Positions 25,557-34,967 of a stretch of 64,000 bases of DNA are shown here, one piece after another (positions within the stretch are counted from its first letter, which is position 1; each line of letters starts with the position of its first letter). The stretch covers positions 163,441 to 227,440 of the forward strand of contig JANQRH010000008.1 of assembly GCA_028284625.1 (NCBI GenBank), given 5' to 3'. The notes under the pieces were generated by a model that saw only the letters and a list, made by a program, of their open reading frames with translations, made no database searches and had not been told where the DNA came from. The DNA is from Afifellaceae bacterium (lineage in GTDB: Bacteria > Pseudomonadota > Alphaproteobacteria > Rhizobiales > Afifellaceae). The translations under genes were made by a program, and so were the position numbers.

Positions 25557-27107
25557 ATGCGGATAGGTGTCGACGTCGGAGGAACGAACACCGACGCCGT
25601 AATCATGAGCGGCAACGACGTTCTTGCCGCCATCAAGTCGCCGACAACGGAGGATGTCGGCGGCGGCATTGTCGCTGCAGTCCGCGATGTGATGGCCCAG
25701 GCAAAGGTCGAGGCGGCGGCGATTGAGAGCGTGATGATCGGCACGACTCAATTCACCAACGCGTTTGTGGAGCGTCGGCGGCTGATGGAGGTCGGCATAA
25801 TCCGCCTCGCGCTGCCGGCGACGACCAGTTTGCAGCCGCTCGTCGACTGGCCGGAAGATCTGGTGGAGCGCGTCGGCACCAACGTCCACATGGCGCATGG
25901 CGGCTACGAGTTTGACGGGCGTGAGATCGCGGCGATGCGGGAGGAGGAGATCGCGGAGGCGGCACGCGCGCTCGGCAAAGCGGGCATCGGGTCCATCGCC
26001 ATCGGCTCGGTCTTTGCGCCGATGAACCGCAGCATGGAGACGCGCGCGGCGGAGATCGTGGCGGCAGAGCTGCCGGACGCCTACGTGACGCTATCGAGCA
26101 ATATCGGGCGCATCGGCATGGTGGAGCGGGAGAACGCGGCGATCATGAACGCCTCTCTCATGGACCTTTCGCACCGGGTGGTCGGCGCGTTCCGCTCCGC
26201 GCTGAAAGAGCTCGGGATCAAAGCACCGTTCTACATCAGCCAGAACGACGGGACGCTGATGACCGCCGATTACGTGGAAAAATATCCGGTCCTGACCTTT
26301 GCGTCCGGGCCGACCAATTCCATGCGCGGCGCGGCATTCCTCTCCAATATCAGCGACGCCATCGTCGTCGATATCGGCGGCACGACGACCGATGTCGGCG
26401 TGCTTGCACAAGGGTTCCCGCGCGAGTCGGCCGTGGCCGTCGATGTGGGTGGCGTGAAGACCAACTTCCGCATGCCGGACATTCTCGCCATCGGCTTGGG
26501 CGGCGGCAGTCTGGTGCGCGACGAGGGCGCACGGATCGGCCCCGATTCCGTCGGTTATGAGCTGACGGAGCGGTCGCTCATCTTCGGCGGCGATACGCTC
26601 ACCACCACCGATATCGCGGTGGCCGCAGGTGCGGCGGATATCGGCGACAAGAGTAAGGTCGCGAGCGTCGATGAGGGCACTGTTTCCACGGGGATGGACA
26701 CCATCCACGCCATGCTTGAGGAGGCGATCGACCGCGTGAAGACGAGCGCGGCGGCCATGCCGGTCATTCTGGTTGGCGGCGGCGGCGTGCTTGTCGACCG
26801 GCCGCTTTCCGGCGCGTCTGAGGTCGTCACGCCCGACAACGCCGGTGTGGCGAACGCGATCGGCGCGGCGATCGCGCAGGTCGGCGGCGAGGTGGATCGC
26901 GTCTTCTCCTATGACGAGGCCGGCCGCGACGCCGCCCTCGACACCGCCAAGCGCGAAGCAGAGGAGCGCGCCGTTTCAGCCGGCGCGAAGCCCGGCACCG
27001 TGTCGGTCATCGACGTGGAGGAGGTGCCGCTCGCCTATCTGCCGGGGGGCGCCGTGCGCGTCCGCGTGAAAGCCGTCGGCGATCTTGCCGGCGTCGCGTC
27101 GATTTGA
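25557..27107 (+). CDS. Hydantoinase/oxoprolinase A-like protein (copy 1)
   Basis: This 516-residue protein carries the hydantoinase A/oxoprolinase N-terminal fold. The nucleotide-binding motif RIGVDVGGTNTDAV opens the protein; a second phosphate-type loop VVDIGGTTTDVGVL is near residue 268, and LAIGLGGGSLVRDEGARIGPDSVGYELTE near 310. Members bind ATP and drive opening of cyclic amides (5-oxoproline, N-methylhydantoin). It is shorter than full HyuA (about 690 residues) and no HyuB partner is present. A DUF917 gene follows within 15 bp instead. ATG 25557 is preferred because GGGGGTG precedes the glycine motif start. It is closely similar to the copy at 34968-36512. Confidence 0.82.
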   Translation: MRIGVDVGGTNTDAVIMSGNDVLAAIKSPTTEDVGGGIVAAVRDVMAQAKVEAAAIESVMIGTTQFTNAFVERRRLMEVGIIRLALPATTSLQPLVDWPEDLVERVGTNVHMAHGGYEFDGREIAAMREEEIAEAARALGKAGIGSIAIGSVFAPMNRSMETRAAEIVAAELPDAYVTLSSNIGRIGMVERENAAIMNASLMDLSHRVVGAFRSALKELGIKAPFYISQNDGTLMTADYVEKYPVLTFASGPTNSMRGAAFLSNISDAIVVDIGGTTTDVGVLAQGFPRESAVAVDVGGVKTNFRMPDILAIGLGGGSLVRDEGARIGPDSVGYELTERSLIFGGDTLTTTDIAVAAGAADIGDKSKVASVDEGTVSTGMDTIHAMLEEAIDRVKTSAAAMPVILVGGGGVLVDRPLSGASEVVTPDNAGVANAIGAAIAQVGGEVDRVFSYDEAGRDAALDTAKREAEERAVSAGAKPGTVSVIDVEEVPLAYLPGGAVRVRVKAVGDLAGVASI

Positions 27108-27121
27108 GGGGGCTGCTTGAG

Positions 27122-28222
27122 ATGGATTTGACACTCGACAAACTGCACGACTTCGCCCGCGGTGCTGCGTTTCTCGGCACCGGTGGCGGCGGCGATCCTT
27201 ATGTCGGTCGGCTCATCCTGCAGCAGCAGTTGAGAAGCGGCGCGAAGGTCAAGCTGATCGATCCAAGCGAGCTGGACGATGACGCGCTTGTCGTTCCGGT
27301 TGCGAATATGGGCGCGCCAACGGTGCTGATTGAGCGATTCCCTAACGGTCCGGCGGCGGTGGCGGCGGTGCGCAAGATGGAGGAGCTGCTCGGCCGCAAG
27401 GCGGCGGCGATCATGCCGATTGAGGCCGGCGGTGTGAACGCGACGCTGCCGGCTGTCGTCGGCGCGCTGATGGACCTGCCCGTCGTCGACGCAGACGGGA
27501 TGGGGCGCGCTTTCCCGGAGCTTCAGATGACGACGTTCAGCGTCTACGGCGTGCCGGGCAGCCCGGTCGTCATCAAGGACGAGCACGACAACGAGGTCGT
27601 TGTGAAGGCGATCGACGACGAGACGGCGGAGTGGCTTGCGCGTGTGGTGTGCATCCGCATGGGCGGAAAGGCGGAGATCACGCTCTATCCGATGAACGGC
27701 CACGACGCGAAGACGAAGTCGGTGCCGAGGACGATCTCGCTTGCTATGGAGATCGGGCGCGTGATCAGCGACGCGCGGTCTGAGCAGCGCGATCCGTTTG
27801 AGGCGCTCGCCGACTTCTTCGCGGCGACGGAGCCGGCGCGCTGTTGCAAGATCCTGTTCGACGGGAAGGTCGTCGACCTCTTGCGTGAGACGACGCGCGG
27901 CTTCGCGATCGGCCGGCTGATCCTGCAACGCATCGACGGTGGCGGCGAGCCGATGGAGATCGCCTTTCAGAACGAGTTCCTGTCGGCGCAGATCGGTGAG
28001 ACGGTGCTGGCGACGGCGCCCGATCTGATCTGCATTCTCGATCGGGAAACGGCCGAGCCGATCACGACGGAAGGGCTGCGTTACGGGCAGCGAGTCAAGG
28101 TGGTCGGCGTCAGCGTGCCGCCTGTCATGCGCACGCCGGAAGCGCTGGCCGTCTGGGGGCCGCGCAAGTTCGGCGTCGATCGCGATTATGTGCCGATCGA
28201 GGAGATCGACGTTCCGGCCTGA
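27122..28222 (+). CDS. DUF917 family protein (S-methyl-thiohydantoin desulfurase type), copy 1
   Basis: This 366-residue protein has the family hallmark ARGAAFLGTGGGGDPYVGR near the N-terminus, then PIEAGGVNATLPAVVGALMDLPVVDADGMGRAFPELQM near residue 105 and DLICILDRETAEPITTEGLRYGQRV near 305. From memory the family was renamed S-methyl thiohydantoin desulfurase; that reaction has not been shown for this branch. It is consistently paired with HyuA-like genes. ATG 27122 is chosen because GAGGGGG lies upstream. Product and substrate are uncertain beyond a cyclic amide or thiohydantoin-like ring. Confidence 0.82.
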   Translation: MDLTLDKLHDFARGAAFLGTGGGGDPYVGRLILQQQLRSGAKVKLIDPSELDDDALVVPVANMGAPTVLIERFPNGPAAVAAVRKMEELLGRKAAAIMPIEAGGVNATLPAVVGALMDLPVVDADGMGRAFPELQMTTFSVYGVPGSPVVIKDEHDNEVVVKAIDDETAEWLARVVCIRMGGKAEITLYPMNGHDAKTKSVPRTISLAMEIGRVISDARSEQRDPFEALADFFAATEPARCCKILFDGKVVDLLRETTRGFAIGRLILQRIDGGGEPMEIAFQNEFLSAQIGETVLATAPDLICILDRETAEPITTEGLRYGQRVKVVGVSVPPVMRTPEALAVWGPRKFGVDRDYVPIEEIDVPA

Positions 28223-28270
28223 GCGGGCGCTTAGCTTGAACCAGCCGCTCGGGTGGGGGATCATCCTGCC

Positions 28271-29899
28271 ATGAGCGATGACGCCGCATCGGTGGGCTGG
28301 GCCTTCGACGCGATAGAGACGTCAGGCGGCTGGCGGCTGGTGATGCAGGGCCGGATGGAGCCGTTCGAAGCTGCGGCGGAGCATGTCGAGCACCGCCACA
28401 TGTTCACCCACCCCTTCGCTTATCTGGGACTGGCGTTCTTTCTGGCGCGGCGGAGTGAGACGCGGAAAGCGCGCAGGCTGATCGACGAATTGTGGGCGGC
28501 GTTTCGTGCCGGGCAAATCCCAGGGCATGAATCGCTGCGCGCCGAGCTGCCGCTCGTCGATGTTCATATCCGTTTCTACGAAGACCGGCCCATGGGCGAG
28601 GCCGAGCTGCGGCTCTTGCAGGGGCTGCTGACGCAATTCCCGCCCGACGACCCCATCTCGCGGGCCGTCGCCATGAACCATCTGTGCACGGTCGCGCTGC
28701 ATCTCGGCAACTTCAACTTCAGCCAGGGCTACGGCGAGAACGCGATTCGCGCCTATGTCGACGGCGGCGCCGAGTTTGGCGCACTGCATCTTCACGCCCA
28801 TGTCGGACAGATCCGCCTTGCCCGCGGCGATTTGGTTGGTGCGGAGCGCGAGTATCAGCTGATGAGCCGCAAGCTCGAAAAGATCGAGCCGACGCAGCCG
28901 GAGCTGGTCTCCATCTGCCACACGCTCCGGTCGGAAGTGGCCTACGAGATGAACGAGATCGAAAAGAGCCAGGGGCTGCTCGATTCGGCTCTTCTATCCG
29001 TTGAGGACGACGGCGCCTGGCTCGATGTGCTTGCCGCCGGCTATCGCGTCAGCACACGCTTGGCGATGCATCATTGGGGGCTGCCGGGGGCACTGACAGC
29101 GCTAGCGCATGCGGAGACGATTGCGACGCGGCGCGGCATGCCGCGGCTCCACCGGCTGATCCAAGTGGAGAAGATCCGGGCGCTGACGCTGAGCGATGAA
29201 CTTGATTCCGCGCGAAGCGAGATTCGCCATGCCGGCCTCGACCGCTTCACCGAGATGATGGAGTGGGACGGGGAGGCGGACTGGACTTTGCGGCTCGGTT
29301 CAACCGCCGTGGCGTTGGCGCGTTTTCTTATTCTCGTGCGCCGCGCCGATCAGGCGCTCGTGCTCCTCAACGCCGCGGAGGACAACGCCATTCGCAGCGG
29401 GCATATGCTTGCCGTGGCGAAGCTGCGCGTGATCCGCGCGCTGGCGCTGTGGCGGCTCAGGCAGCAAGGCGAGGCGATCAATGCGCTCGTCAGCGCCGTC
29501 CGCCTTCTCGGCAAGCAGCCGTTCCGCAGGTTCATTCTCGACGAAGGATTGAAGCTTCAGGAGATCGTGCAGGCGGCGCTCGACGGCGACCACCTTGAGG
29601 CGCGCTCAAATCAATCCGTGCGCCGGCGGCTGAGAGAGCTCAACCACCATTGGACCCTGCAGCAGGAGCAATCGGAGCCGTCGGGGAAAACCGGCAAACA
29701 GCTTCGCGGCAAGCCGCGCTCCGGGCGGGAGCAATATCTGCAGCTTCTTGCCGTCGGGCAGTCGAACAAGGAAATCGGCCGCGCGCTGGGCGTGTCACAG
29801 AACACCGTCAAATACCACCTGAAGATTATCTTTAAGGAGCTCGGCGTGGACAATCGCGTCAGGGCTGTAAACCGGGCCCGCGATCTGGGTATGCTGTGA
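28271..29899 (+). CDS. LuxR-type transcriptional regulator with a TPR-like sensor region
   Basis: This regulator has 542 residues. The C-terminal 65 residues form a LuxR helix-turn-helix (LQLLAVGQSNKEIGRALGVSQNTVKYHLKIIFKELGV). The N-terminal 450 residues are helical and repeat-like, recalling the MalT/TPR sensor region but without a recognisable AAA/STAND ATPase P-loop. ATG 28271 is likely; GTG 28253 is in frame. It lies between the HyuA/DUF917 pair and the racemase-importer operon, and a 26-bp palindrome directly follows its stop, so it is the probable local activator. Confidence 0.85.
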   Translation: MSDDAASVGWAFDAIETSGGWRLVMQGRMEPFEAAAEHVEHRHMFTHPFAYLGLAFFLARRSETRKARRLIDELWAAFRAGQIPGHESLRAELPLVDVHIRFYEDRPMGEAELRLLQGLLTQFPPDDPISRAVAMNHLCTVALHLGNFNFSQGYGENAIRAYVDGGAEFGALHLHAHVGQIRLARGDLVGAEREYQLMSRKLEKIEPTQPELVSICHTLRSEVAYEMNEIEKSQGLLDSALLSVEDDGAWLDVLAAGYRVSTRLAMHHWGLPGALTALAHAETIATRRGMPRLHRLIQVEKIRALTLSDELDSARSEIRHAGLDRFTEMMEWDGEADWTLRLGSTAVALARFLILVRRADQALVLLNAAEDNAIRSGHMLAVAKLRVIRALALWRLRQQGEAINALVSAVRLLGKQPFRRFILDEGLKLQEIVQAALDGDHLEARSNQSVRRRLRELNHHWTLQQEQSEPSGKTGKQLRGKPRSGREQYLQLLAVGQSNKEIGRALGVSQNTVKYHLKIIFKELGVDNRVRAVNRARDLGML

Positions 29900-29900
29900 A

Positions 29901-29926
29901 AGCAACTACCCAAATGGGTAGTTGCT
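29901..29926. promoter_or_regulatory. 26-bp palindrome, candidate LuxR operator
   Basis: AGCAACTACCC (29901-29911) is mirrored by GGGTAGTTGCT (29916-29926) around AAAT; only the central two bases break symmetry. It starts one base after the LuxR stop codon and lies 66 bp before the racemase start. It holds TACCCA/TGGGTA half-sites, a shape used by LuxR/NarL-type HTH proteins. No T run follows, so a binding site is more likely than a terminator. Confidence 0.6.
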
Positions 29927-29992
29927 CCCCGGTCCGCTGGGTCTATCGTCAAAAGCTTCAACGGCATTAAATCACCGCGAGGGGAGGCGGCT

Positions 29993-30757
29993 ATGGGTGT
30001 CCACGTCCGCGTTGTCACGCCAATTACGTCCCGAGGGTTTCGTGCCGCCAGCGACTTTGAAGGTCTGCTCGGCGCTGAGGACACAGTCAGCCACGTCGAA
30101 ATCGATCGTGGTCCGGCGTCCATCGAATGCGAATACGACGAGATGCTGTCCGTTCCGGACACGGTCGCCAAGATCGTGGAGGCGGAGCGCGACGGCGCCG
30201 ATGCGGTGGTCATCGACTGCATGGGTGATCCGGGGCTGAAGGCCGGGCGCGAATGCGTCAACATTCCGGTGCTCGGTCCGTGCGAGACGTCGATGAATCT
30301 CGCCTGCATGCTCGGTAACAATTACAGCGTCATCACGGTGCTGAAACGTTTGCGCGGTCAGTTTGAGAACCAGGCGAAGCTCTTTGGCGCGTGGGAGAAG
30401 TTCGCATCCGTACGCGCCGTCGACATTCCGGTCCTGGACCTTGAACAGGATCCGACGGGCACACGTAAGACGCTGACAGAGCAGGCGCTGGTCGCCGTTG
30501 AGGAAGACGGCGCCGACGTGATCATCTTCGGATGCACGGGCATGCTTGGATGTGCGGAGGCGGTTCGCGAAGGGCTGCTGGCACGTGGCTACGATATTCC
30601 GGTCATCGATCCGGTTCCCGCGACGGTGCGCATTGCCGCGTCACTGGCGGCGAGCAAGCTCAGCCATTCCAAGATCGCCTACGAGCTGCCGCCCAACAAG
30701 CCGGTGGTCGGCTACGATATGCCGCCGCTTCAGGGGTATCTCGCTGCCGCGGAGTAG
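29993..30757 (+). CDS. Asp/Glu/hydantoin racemase family protein
   Basis: This 254-residue cofactor-independent racemase has the family's two catalytic cysteines: VIDCMGDPG near residue 77 and IFGCTGMLG near 182. These proteins racemise or isomerise amino acids, hydantoins or related carboxylates by two-base proton transfer. It has a strong ribosome site (GAGGGGAGG) and lies directly downstream of the palindrome and upstream of an ABC importer, consistent with converting an imported chiral cyclic amide or amino-acid derivative before the HyuA/DUF917 steps (inference). Confidence 0.87.
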   Translation: MGVHVRVVTPITSRGFRAASDFEGLLGAEDTVSHVEIDRGPASIECEYDEMLSVPDTVAKIVEAERDGADAVVIDCMGDPGLKAGRECVNIPVLGPCETSMNLACMLGNNYSVITVLKRLRGQFENQAKLFGAWEKFASVRAVDIPVLDLEQDPTGTRKTLTEQALVAVEEDGADVIIFGCTGMLGCAEAVREGLLARGYDIPVIDPVPATVRIAASLAASKLSHSKIAYELPPNKPVVGYDMPPLQGYLAAAE

Positions 30758-30793
30758 CGCCGGTTTGCGGCTTATCGACATAGAGGTAGTGGG

Positions 30794-31711
30794 GTGACGG
30801 CAGCTTTAGACACACAGCCCTATACCGACAGCTTCGGCCGCCGCCTCAGAGTTTTTCTGGGCGGCAGCCGTGTCTATTGGCTGGTGCTGCCGGCTTTCGC
30901 GTTCTTCCTGATCTTCTTCGTCGTGCCGGTCTTGTCGCTGTTCCTGATCAGCATCGACAGGCCGGTGGCAGGCGTCGTCGATCCGCAATGGGACTTCACG
31001 GCCAAGAACTTCGTGCGGTTCTTCACGCGCGCGACCTATTACGAAGCGGCCATTCGGTCGATCGGTCTTGCAAGCCTCGTCGCGGTTGTGACGCTCGCGA
31101 TCGGCTATCCGCTGGCATACATGATCGCAAAGACGGAGAACCCGGGGCGCAACACCTTCTATATGATCCTGGTGCTGTGCGCGATGCAGCTCGACATGGT
31201 GATCAGGCTCTACGGGCTCATGGTTCTGATGGGCGATAACGGGCTGATCAATCGCACGCTCATCGATGCCGGCTGGATCAGCGATCCGCTGCCGTTGATG
31301 TACAACTTCGCCGGCGTCGTCGTCGGCCTCGTTCAGTTCACCCTGCCGTTCATGGTGCTCTCGTTGATCGGCATCATCCGTTCCATCCATCCCTCGCTGG
31401 AGGAAGCGGCGCGAAGCCTCGGCGCAACACGCAACGTGGCGTTCTGGAAGATCATCTTCCCGCTTTCCATGCCGGGCATCCTGGCCGGCTCGCTGCTTGT
31501 CTTCGCGATCTCAATCAGCTCCTACGTGGTGCCGGCGCTGATGGGCGGGTGGAAGGTGGTCGTCATGCCGATCCACATCTACCAGCAGATCGCTGAGATG
31601 GGGAAATGGCAGTTCGGCGCGGCCATCGCCGTGGTGCTGTTCGCCACCAGCGTAATCGCCGTAGTCATCTATCAGCGCTACGCGGCCATCACCGCAGGAG
31701 GACGCACCTGA
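30794..31711 (+). CDS. ABC transporter permease (PotB-type)
   Basis: This 305-residue inner-membrane permease is of the spermidine/putrescine/opine group, with about six helices beginning VYWLVLPAFAFFLIFFVVPVLSLFL. The cytoplasmic EAA loop is EEAARSLGATRNVAFWKIIFPLSMPG near residue 205. The GTG start has GAGG upstream. Its stop overlaps the next start by one base. It acts with the PotC-type permease, a Tat-exported binding protein and an ATPase downstream. Confidence 0.9.
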   Translation: MTAALDTQPYTDSFGRRLRVFLGGSRVYWLVLPAFAFFLIFFVVPVLSLFLISIDRPVAGVVDPQWDFTAKNFVRFFTRATYYEAAIRSIGLASLVAVVTLAIGYPLAYMIAKTENPGRNTFYMILVLCAMQLDMVIRLYGLMVLMGDNGLINRTLIDAGWISDPLPLMYNFAGVVVGLVQFTLPFMVLSLIGIIRSIHPSLEEAARSLGATRNVAFWKIIFPLSMPGILAGSLLVFAISISSYVVPALMGGWKVVVMPIHIYQQIAEMGKWQFGAAIAVVLFATSVIAVVIYQRYAAITAGGRT

Positions 31712-32571
31712 TGGTCGATCAGGCGCAACCGGCGGCGATGACCATGAGCCGCCAAAAACGGTGGTCGGAGCGGGACGTGCCGCTCGTCATCCAGATCGGT
31801 GCGTGGATTGGCTTTGTCATTCTGCTTTTACCGGTCGTCATCGTCGTGCTCGCCGGCCTCAATTCCGGCGAGTATCTCACCTTCCCGCCGGAAGGTCTGT
31901 CGCTGCGCTGGATCATCGATTTCCTGACGTCGGAGACCTGGATGGGCGCCTATCTGTTCAGCCTGCTTCTGGCGCTGATCACGATGGCGGTCTCCACGAC
32001 GCTCGGCACCATGGCGGCGATCGTTCTGGCGCGGCATCAGTTCCCCGGACGCGATTTGCTTCGCGCTTATTTCCTGTCGCCACTGATCCTGCCGGGCGTG
32101 GTGCTCGGCCTGGCGCTCTACGTCTTCTTCGTCACGACGAATCTGGGCCTTGCTCGCAGCCTCACCGGGCTGGTGATCGGGCATGTGCTGGTGACGTGCC
32201 CTTATGTGATCGGCACTGTATCGGCGGCGCTCGTCGCCTTCGACAAGTCGCTTGAGGAAGCGGCCCGGAGCCTTGGCGCCAATCCGTGGACGGCGTTTCG
32301 CCGGGTGACGCTGCCGAACATCTCAGCCGGCATGATGGCCGGCGCGATCTTTGCCTTTATCGTCTCGTTCGGTCAGTTCGACGTGTCGCTCTTCCTCTCA
32401 ACGCCTGACCTGACGCCGCTGCCGATCGCGCTTTACATCTCGCTGCGCTACACCTTTGAGCCAACGGCGGCCGCGGCCGGTATCTTCGCCATTCTGCTCG
32501 TCGTCATCTCGATGCTTCTGACGGCGCGTCTTGTGAATATGCGTAAGTTCGGAGGCATCAAGTTCAGCTGA
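31711..32571 (+). CDS. ABC transporter permease (PotC-type)
   Basis: This 286-residue inner-membrane permease starts at ATG 31711 after AGGAGG. Helices include IGAWIGFVILLLPVVIVVLAG, and the EAA loop is EEAARSLGANPWTAFRRVTLPNISAG near residue 188. It is the partner of the PotB-type permease, with which it shares the EEAARSLGA sequence. Confidence 0.9.
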   Translation: MVDQAQPAAMTMSRQKRWSERDVPLVIQIGAWIGFVILLLPVVIVVLAGLNSGEYLTFPPEGLSLRWIIDFLTSETWMGAYLFSLLLALITMAVSTTLGTMAAIVLARHQFPGRDLLRAYFLSPLILPGVVLGLALYVFFVTTNLGLARSLTGLVIGHVLVTCPYVIGTVSAALVAFDKSLEEAARSLGANPWTAFRRVTLPNISAGMMAGAIFAFIVSFGQFDVSLFLSTPDLTPLPIALYISLRYTFEPTAAAAGIFAILLVVISMLLTARLVNMRKFGGIKFS

Positions 32572-32647
32572 TTGACCCGCCTCAGGATCGGGCGATCCGA
32601 CCGGAGGCTGGAGAGAGCCCGTGTGTCAATAAGATGGGAGAAAGTTC

Positions 32648-33775
32648 ATGAGCAAGCTGATTGGGCCGGGGCGCAAGGGCCTCACCCGCCGATCACTCCT
32701 GAAGCGGGGTGCCGCCGCTGGCGTGGCGAGCACGTTGCCGCTCTTCAACATCAACCATGTCTGGTCGCAGGACGTCACCTATGACGGCGGCGTGTTCGAT
32801 GCCGGCGGCGCGACCTTGAACATCGGCGAGTGGGGCGGCTTCTGGGAGGAATTCGTCAACGCCAATCTGCTTGACGATTTCAAGAAGGAGTTCAACTGCG
32901 AGGTCTCCTACGACAGCTCGTGGCCGTGGTTCCCGAAATTCGTCGCCGGCGGCCCGCAGAATCCCGTCTACGACATCACCAACTGGAACCTGCCGGAGAT
33001 GTTCAAGACAGCGCGGGCGGGCGACTACTTCCTGACCAAGGACGAGCTCATCGCCAATGTGCCGAACGCCAATGATTGCTGGGATTTCGCCTTCGATAAC
33101 GGCGTCGGCGTGACGTGGGGCTTCGGCCAATATTGCTACGCCTATCGCACCGATCTGGCCGACCCGCACCCGACCGACTTCAAGTCGTTCTGGGATGAGC
33201 AATATGGCGGCGGCAAGCGCGGCACCTACATCACCTCCAACACGCTGCAGATGGTGTTCTTCGTCACCGCCAGCCATGTCTTCGGCGGTGACTACAAGGA
33301 TATCGATGCCGGCTACGAGGCGATGCGTTCAGCCATGCCGATGAAGATCTCCGACTTCACAGGCAACATGCAGACGCTGATTGAACGCGGCGAAGTCGTG
33401 ATCGGCGTGCAGTGGGAAGGCGAGGTCTACAATCAGATCGACAAGGGCGTGCCGATCGGCGCCATGGTCTGGGAGGAGCGCAAGCCGATCCTGACGCAGA
33501 CCAAGACGATCAGCCGCTACTCCGATCCGATGTCGAAGAAGCTGGCCTTCGCGCTTTTAAACCGGACGCTTAGCCCGGAATATGCGTCGAAGTTCGGCGA
33601 GACCTTCTATATGCGGCCGTCGAACAAGAAGGCGACCATACCCGAAAACCTCGCCAGCAAGGGCGTCCAGAACACCGCCGACGCCACCAACGGCATGTGG
33701 ATTCCGGACTGGTACTGGTACCTGGAAAACGAGGACGATATCGTCGAGACCGTGAACGAGATCTTCGCCGGCTAG
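32648..33775 (+). CDS. ABC transporter substrate-binding protein (PotD/F-type), Tat-exported
   Basis: This 375-residue periplasmic binding protein begins with a twin-arginine signal (TRRSLLKRGAAAGVASTLPLF, residues about 13-33), so it is probably exported folded. Mature segments YDITNWNLPEMFKTARAGDYF, FGQYCYAYRTDLADPHPTDFKSFWDEQYGG and VVIGVQWEGEVYNQI fit the polyamine/opine/Fe-type binding family. The ligand may be the cyclic amide or amino-acid derivative handled by the neighbouring enzymes (inference). A strong hairpin terminator follows. Confidence 0.88.
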   Translation: MSKLIGPGRKGLTRRSLLKRGAAAGVASTLPLFNINHVWSQDVTYDGGVFDAGGATLNIGEWGGFWEEFVNANLLDDFKKEFNCEVSYDSSWPWFPKFVAGGPQNPVYDITNWNLPEMFKTARAGDYFLTKDELIANVPNANDCWDFAFDNGVGVTWGFGQYCYAYRTDLADPHPTDFKSFWDEQYGGGKRGTYITSNTLQMVFFVTASHVFGGDYKDIDAGYEAMRSAMPMKISDFTGNMQTLIERGEVVIGVQWEGEVYNQIDKGVPIGAMVWEERKPILTQTKTISRYSDPMSKKLAFALLNRTLSPEYASKFGETFYMRPSNKKATIPENLASKGVQNTADATNGMWIPDWYWYLENEDDIVETVNEIFAG

Positions 33776-33786
33776 GCGCGATCACC

Positions 33787-33817
33787 GGCCGCGGGCCAAG
33801 CGCCCGCGGCCTCTTTT
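33787..33817 (+). terminator. Rho-independent terminator after the binding-protein gene
   Basis: A perfect 10-bp stem (GGCCGCGGGC 33787-33796 with GCCCGCGGCC 33802-33811) and a 5-nt loop are followed by TCTTTT. It lies between the binding protein and its ATPase. Confidence 0.8.
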
Positions 33818-33849
33818 CCTTCCTTTTCAAGTTATTCGGTTCATGTTCC

Positions 33850-34929
33850 GTGTCGACTGTCGAAATCATTGAGCTATCGAAATCCTACGGGCAGACGGAG
33901 GCGTTGGCGCCGACGAGCCTGATGGTGGAGGAAGGCGAGTTCTTCTCGCTGCTCGGCCCATCCGGCTGCGGCAAGACGACGACGCTGCGGATGATTGCAG
34001 GCTTCGTTCCGCCCTCCAACGGGATCATCAAGATCGGCGGCACGGATGTGACGTTCCTGCCGCCTGAGCGGCGCGGCATCGGGATCGTGTTCCAGAATTA
34101 CGCGATCTTTCCGCACATGAATGTCTTCGACAACATCGCCTTCGGCTTGCAGATGCGGAAGGTGGAGAAGAGCGAGATCAGGCGCCGCGTGGCCGCAGCA
34201 CTCGAGCAGGTCGGCCTTGCCGGCTACGATGCCCGCTATCAGCGCGAGCTCTCCGGCGGCGAACAGCAGCGTGTCGCGCTGGCCCGCGTGCTGATCACCG
34301 AGCCCGGCATTCTGCTCCTCGACGAACCACTCAGCGCGCTCGACAAGAAGCTCCGCGAGGAGATGAAATATTGGATCAAGGAGCTGCAGAGCGAGCTGAA
34401 AATCACCACGCTCTACGTGACGCACGATCAAGGCGAAGCGCTGACCATGTCGGACCGGATCGCGGTCATGAACAAGGGGCATGTCGCTCAGATCGGCGAG
34501 CCGAACGAAATCTACGAAAGGCCGTCAAGCCGCTTCGTCACCGAGTTCATCGGCGAATCCAACATTCTTCAGGTCTCCATCACCGGTGTGGCGAACGGTA
34601 TTTGCGACCTTGCCCTCGGCGATCAGAAGGCCGCGGCGCGCGCCACGTCGAAACTGTCGGTCGGCGATAGCGCCGCCCTGGTCTTGCGCCCCGAGCAGGT
34701 GCTTCTCGCCGACGAGGCGGAGGCGGCATCGGGAGACGATCTCTGCCGGCTGACCGGCGTGGTGCTCGACCACACCTATCAGGGTGCGTTCGTCCGATAT
34801 CGGTTGGACGTCAGCGGGCAGACGCTGATTGCTGAAGTCGCCAACCGGGTCGACCGCGACGTGGTTCCCGATGGGTCGACCGTCCCGCTAGCCTGGCGCG
34901 CCAGTGGCGCGGGTCTCCTGGCCGAATGA
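33850..34929 (+). CDS. ABC transporter ATP-binding protein (PotA-type)
   Basis: This ATPase of the polyamine/opine-type importer has 359 residues from GTG 33850. Walker A GPSGCGKTT is near residue 38, the signature LSGGEQQRVALARV near 135, Walker B ILLLDEPLSALD and the H-loop LYVTHD. The C-terminal TOBE domain is visible from about residue 280. No clear ribosome site precedes the GTG, and the long in-frame extension upstream would run through the terminator and the binding-protein end, so it is rejected. Confidence 0.88.
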   Translation: MSTVEIIELSKSYGQTEALAPTSLMVEEGEFFSLLGPSGCGKTTTLRMIAGFVPPSNGIIKIGGTDVTFLPPERRGIGIVFQNYAIFPHMNVFDNIAFGLQMRKVEKSEIRRRVAAALEQVGLAGYDARYQRELSGGEQQRVALARVLITEPGILLLDEPLSALDKKLREEMKYWIKELQSELKITTLYVTHDQGEALTMSDRIAVMNKGHVAQIGEPNEIYERPSSRFVTEFIGESNILQVSITGVANGICDLALGDQKAAARATSKLSVGDSAALVLRPEQVLLADEAEAASGDDLCRLTGVVLDHTYQGAFVRYRLDVSGQTLIAEVANRVDRDVVPDGSTVPLAWRASGAGLLAE

Positions 34930-34967
34930 GTTCATCCAGCCCTCTTAGAAGAAGCAGGTAGAAGCCC

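Noticed and set aside
27035..28264. Minus-strand open frame of 409 codons opposite DUF917 copy 1
   Set aside because: Low-complexity, Arg/His-rich antisense product; the plus-strand gene has the family hallmarks.
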